Positions 59,494 through 64,000 of a stretch of 64,000 bases of DNA are shown in pieces. The DNA lies in assembly GCA_018881555.1 (NCBI GenBank), contig JACAXG010000132.1, positions 2,152,676 to 2,216,675 of the forward strand, in the 5' to 3' direction. Position numbers and translations under genes: made by a program. The notes beneath the pieces are model-generated. The model was not told the DNA's origin. It saw only the letters and a program-made list of their open reading frames with translations, and ran no database searches. Position 1 is the first letter of the stretch. Each line of letters starts with the position of its first letter. Origin of the DNA: Amblyornis subalaris (Eukaryota; Chordata; Aves; Passeriformes; Ptilonorhynchidae).

Positions 59494-61610
59494 ACAAAAG
59501 ACCTCAATGATTAAGTAAGTGCCAAAACTCAAGGGAAAAGATCAGGGAGGAGAATGTGATATATGGCATATAGAGATTATTTTCTTGAGCTGCCAGGCAC
59601 CTTCTGTTACTGAAGTACAAAGAACNGAAAATGTGTATTTCATTTTATGTCCTAATAACTTATTTTGCGGCATGAATGGCATGTATTTGGCTTNTATTTC
59701 ATGTTGGCATGTGTTTCTGTTACATGGGGAAAAATGAGGGTCAGATAATTTATGTGACCTTTGCGCTGTGTATACTTTGCACTTCAGCAGAGTGTACTGG
59801 GTCGTGCCTCTGCTCACCCCTTTACACTGGGTTACATTGATTTACACTGAACTCCTAATCAGTTAGGGGTGTGCACTCAACCAGCATTTGGAACAAAGCC
59901 ATGTTTTCCCTGGATTCCCCTCAGCTACAGAAAGGCACAAGCGAGCTGAGAGCTGCAGTGTTGGAGGGAAGGCTGGTAAACAGAGTGTGGTGTAGTGTTC
60001 AGTGGGGCCTGCTTTTGTGTTATGCCCCCTCTTTTGTTACAGCCACAAAAATACATCCCAGAGATGACAGGAAGAAGAGCTGGTTGGAAAAAAGGAATGT
60101 GTCTGAAGGACCTTTGGGTTCACTGCCATCCAAAATAAGCCCTAAGTGAAAGATGAATGAAAGGATTTGGNAGAGAGAAGGGCTGGCCTGCTCTGTGCAA
60201 GTGTTCCTGGTACAGACAGCTGGGAAAACCAGAGAAGGAAATGGTGTATCTGAAGGCATGTGCTCTCATCCCAGTGCAAACAGAGAGTGTTTTGATNCTA
60301 CCAAGTACTACCACAGGGATGTCTGGTGCAGCAGCATTTCCAGAGCAAGCGCTTATTTGTTTCCCAAACAAGGATATTTCCTGTAAATATTTATTTGTGG
60401 ATATGCTTTCATTCCATTGCTACCAGACAAACGAGCGATTTTCAGCTAATATCACACCACAAGGAAATTGATATGGAACTGCCTGCAGGGGTGCCTTTAG
60501 TGGGTGCCAAAAGGGAGTTTTGGCCTGTCCTGCAGTGACCTCTGTTGCTTACAAAACCATGGTGTGACACGGCAGAACACATACCTGTGCTCTGTATGAA
60601 CACGGACACCTGGTTTGTGTGGGGATTTTTTACACACACATATTGCTGTAAAATAGACAGTGCAAATATACCATGACATGGCAACAAACAATCACTGGGT
60701 TTGAGTACTGACAATTTTATCTTGCCAAATACAACAAAAATAACTACTGGGTTTAGCAGGCACAGGATTATTGATATTAAAAGATTTATATAAGCTTTGG
60801 TTAAGGTGGATTTGGCTCAAAGGAGGTATTTGTCCAGCTTCCAATTGAATTAGGCCAAGTCAGCTACTGCAGTAAGAAACTACACTCACTTATTCCAGTA
60901 GTAAATTTAACAAATATACTGAACTTCAAAAAAAAAAAAAAAAATCGTTGTAAAATTTTATTTAGCTGAAGATGAAAACAGCATCAAATAACTCAAAACA
61001 GGCAAACACAAATACGTATACAATCTATTCAGACTCAGATCCTGTTCAAAAGATTAATTTCCAGACTGAATGTTTCCACAGCCTGTCTCTCCTGCTTTTG
61101 AGATAAGAGTGTTTGGGACATGCTTGTTTCTCAAGGTGAGAAAGGATCACATTTTGATATTTCTATTTCAGCAGTGTTCAAAGGCCTGTATGTGCTGAAT
61201 TCTGCATAAACACAGAGGGAACTCCCAGTTCTGGAACTACAGAGGCTGAAAATGAGAGAAAAGACATATCTTGGGAGCTCTTCTCCAAAGCTGCTGTGGG
61301 ACTCCTTCGCTCTGCACTGCTTCTTTAAGCACAGTAAATCCATTTCTGCCTAAGGAGACTCTGAGGGATGGGATGGATGGCTGTCACTGCACAGGGCTTC
61401 TTCCAGCCCTCTAACTGTGTCAGTCTGCTAGTCCTCACGGCCTGAATCCTAAAATCACAGATCACCTAGTTCAAGAGCATCATGCTGCACCTCTTGCCAT
61501 GGAAGAATGTTACTTTTGGACTAAAACAGGATTTGGGTAGATACAGCATGCACAGGATAACTCCAGAATACTTCAGAAAACTGGGGGATTACTTCTGTAC
61601 TTCAATAAAC
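59494..61610 (+). other. PLEKHS1: Probable PLEKHS1 3' UTR and downstream sequence
   Basis: The first clear AATAAA after the stop is at 61604-61609, followed by GTTACTGATGTGTTACT; another is at 61787. An ATTAAA at 60776 is an earlier, weaker option. The true 3' end cannot be decided here. A run of about 18 A lies at 60929-60946. Confidence 0.4.
60929..60946. repeat. Poly-A run
   Basis: Homopolymer of about 18 A between CTTC and TCG. No transposon body is recognisable to the left. Confidence 0.85.
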
Positions 61611-64000
61611 TGTTACTGATGTGTTACTCCATAATTGATCATTATGTCAGTTTGCACAATGCTAAATGCAGGTAATTAATGTCACATATTGGCTGATTCA
61701 TAACACTTACAAAGATACAATATGGAAATGACAATGGTACAGTAAATTCTTGTAGGGTGTGTGAAGTTGTCTGCCCACGTATGATTAATAAATGTGTTAA
61801 CACTTTACAACACATTGTATGCTGCAAAATACCTCATTTTCTCCTAACATGGCCCCTCCTTGTCCTGCAAAGACTACCTGTAAATTCCCAGTAATCTGCA
61901 ACTGAGTCACCAAACCACCCTCTTATAAAAAGCTACCCTTAAAGAAATGTCAACCTCATTCTGGAAGGTTTTTCCCAACGTGAAAATTTTACCTTGCTTC
62001 AAATGAGCAAATTCCACTAAATCTCTAGGCTCCTTTTAGAACCAACAGCAAAGGGAAATGCTTCCATGCATGGTATTACCAAGTGCTCACTTTTACTTCT
62101 GAAAGACCTGAATGGAATGACTTTAAACCCATGCTGTCTGAGGGTAGCTGGTCATTTTTTAGATCATCAATAGGTATCCTAAAGGTAAAGAAATAGGTGC
62201 TATCATAGCTTCTTCTTGCAGCATGTGGCGTCAAAATCATTTCTTAGCTGGTCTCCAGGTAAGTTTTGGGCTATGAAGTGTTCCTGACACTGATGTTTAA
62301 GTTGGCAGGAGATGAAATTCAGTGAGTCCACAGACCAGCAAAAATCTATGTAAAACAACAGCCACCAGCATCTGCAAATGGGGTATGAGACAAAACCCAA
62401 CCAACTGCAACACAGATTACATGGTTAGCTAGCAATTAACATGCTCCCTGCTAACTACTTTATTTCCTGTCACTGAATACAATTAGTGCCTCTAAGTTGT
62501 TTCCCTGGCTGTTAATTTGTAGCACATCCCTATGTTGCACTCACTCATTAGTGGCTGCTAATATTTCCCCCTGAATTCCCAAATATGAATCATGCTCTTT
62601 CTACCACTTTAGCAGGAAGATGGCAATTGCCCAGGAGAAAAGCAAGTCCTGGAGCAGAGAGGAAGTAATGGTAAGAGAAGTCTCCGTATTGGTGTGAGGT
62701 CATTGAAGTTGATAAAAATAAAAAGCCCATTGAAAAAAACACACAAACCAGACCACACAACCCACACAGTTCCTCTCAAGGGCAGCACTACTGAGAACTG
62801 GGGTTGGAGCCATAAACTGATCAAGAGAGCACAAGTCCTTCAGGAGAATGGGTCCAGCCAGGAAATGTTATTTGTGCTGTGTCCACCCTGAGCTGAGCCA
62901 GAGACAAGCTCTGTGTAATGCAGCGTCTTGTTATTTACAGTCCCTTCAACCTGGGGGATTGGAAGGATATCTCCATATCTAATAGGGGTAACTAAATAAA
63001 TACCTATGTATTTAATAGGGAGATCAAAATAACAGCCAGACACACTTCAGTGTGGCTGAAATTTCTGCAAAGGGATTCAAAGAGGAGCAACTGCAATAAA
63101 GGAGAGTGATGTCACCCTGCACACTGGGGAGAGAGCGGATCAGTGGTGAGCTGGGGACACCAGGTGCTTAATCTATGTTTTGCCCCAAATTTTCCAGTGA
63201 CCTCAGGAGAGCCATTTCCTCATAGACACTCAGTAAAATTCAAGAAGTTATTTCAGACACATTTGTATTATGCTGTCTCTTAGCATGAATGTGATCTGTA
63301 GCATCACATTCAATACTATGAATTGCTTTAGCTCCCGGAACACTGCTGGAAAAGCCTCCATCANACCTGTATGCTAGAGGCATGAGGGCTGGTTTGTCAA
63401 TGCCCCGTGCCATGGGAAGATGCTGATGTGCCCACTCCATGCTAAGGGAGAAGCTGTCCTCAATTTCCTGCAGAAACTGGCTTACCTGAGTCCCTTCAGT
63501 CGCTCCGTCATGAGGGAACATCAGGTGATGTTCCCACCTCCCTGCAAGGAGCTGGCTCACAGCGTCTGTGCTGCTTGTGGAAAGCTGCACCAGCAGGGTC
63601 TGTGGAAATCTTCTCAGTGACATGGATTCAGGCCCATTAGGGACATACTAATATCTCCAAAGATGCTTCCCTGCTGGTGCTCCCTTTGTCAGAGCAGGGG
63701 CTAGAAAGAGAGTGTAATGAATCCTCAGCAGAAAGCCTTAACCACGAGAGTGTAGTGACTGTCTGCTTTGGGTTTGTGGAGCTGACAAGGCGGTCTGAGA
63801 TGCTCTAAGGGCTTTTCGGGTTTGTTTCCCAGGGATGAGCACTTGTTCCATGTACATGCCTCGCTGTAGCCAGCCACTTCCCTCCTGCAGGCTGGCCAGC
63901 AAGTCACTGAGAGGAACTTGGAGCACGCCAGGGAGTTCCTAGAAATGCCACTGGAATTTCGAATGTTCCTTTTGGCCCCTTATCACTTTCTAATTTACTG
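61611..64000. other. Right-end region with no recognised gene
   Basis: By human synteny DCLRE1A should follow on the minus strand, but I see no exon resembling its metallo-beta-lactamase or C-terminal region here. The longest open frame (63240-63623, minus, 127 codons) resembles no family I know and contains an N. Confidence 0.55.

Noticed and set aside
63240..63623. 127-codon minus-strand frame near the right edge, considered as a DCLRE1A exon or retroelement
   Set aside because: It resembles neither the nuclease of DCLRE1A nor any retroviral or LINE protein; no splice or promoter evidence.

Overview
This window looks like bird nuclear DNA. It is AT-rich, its genes are split into short exons with vertebrate-type GT/AG splice sites, and it carries several degraded CR1 LINE 3' ends, the dominant avian retroposon. 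The three genes lie in the order and orientation I know from human 10q25.3: NRAP (minus), CASP7 (plus), PLEKHS1 (plus). Many single-base N calls are scattered through introns and exons, so this is a draft or masked assembly. I cannot name the species from the sequence.

Positions 1-15594 (minus strand): the 5' part of NRAP (nebulin-related anchoring protein). Fourteen coding exons encode the N-terminal LIM domain and the first nebulin-type repeats, about 477 residues. The rest of the gene lies beyond the left edge. Introns hold an unexpected CpG-rich patch (about 13.70-13.91 kb), an inverted antisense copy of part of a nebulin-repeat exon (11.28 kb) next to a 22-bp perfect palindrome, and simple repeats.

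Positions 15595-22823: the divergent NRAP/CASP7 intergenic region. It holds a CpG-island promoter (about 21.24-21.90 kb) with a G-rich 12-bp tandem repeat and a consensus interferon-stimulated response element, followed by a perfect 16-bp inverted repeat just before the first CASP7 coding exon.

Positions 22824-42570 (plus strand): CASP7, complete. Six coding exons give a 309-residue executioner caspase with the His/Cys dyad, the N-terminal lysine exosite and the interdomain cleavage sites. The first coding intron is about 14.2 kb and contains a consensus CTCF motif and CR1 fragments. Another CR1 lies 8 bp beyond the donor of the third coding exon.

Positions 45915-59493 (plus strand): PLEKHS1. 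Thirteen coding exons give about 464 residues: an N-terminal PH domain, a low-complexity linker with a YxxM motif, and a conserved C-terminal module that resembles part of a PDZ fold. From 59494 to 64000 I see no supportable gene. The next gene expected from human synteny, DCLRE1A, is not recognisable here.

The three genes are not a functional unit: a muscle actin anchor, an apoptotic protease and a PI3K-linked adaptor are simply conserved neighbours. I found no new multi-gene system. The best leads are local: the antisense exon copy inside NRAP, the interferon-type CASP7 promoter, the intronic CpG patch, the CR1 at a caspase splice site, and the PDZ-like tail of PLEKHS1.
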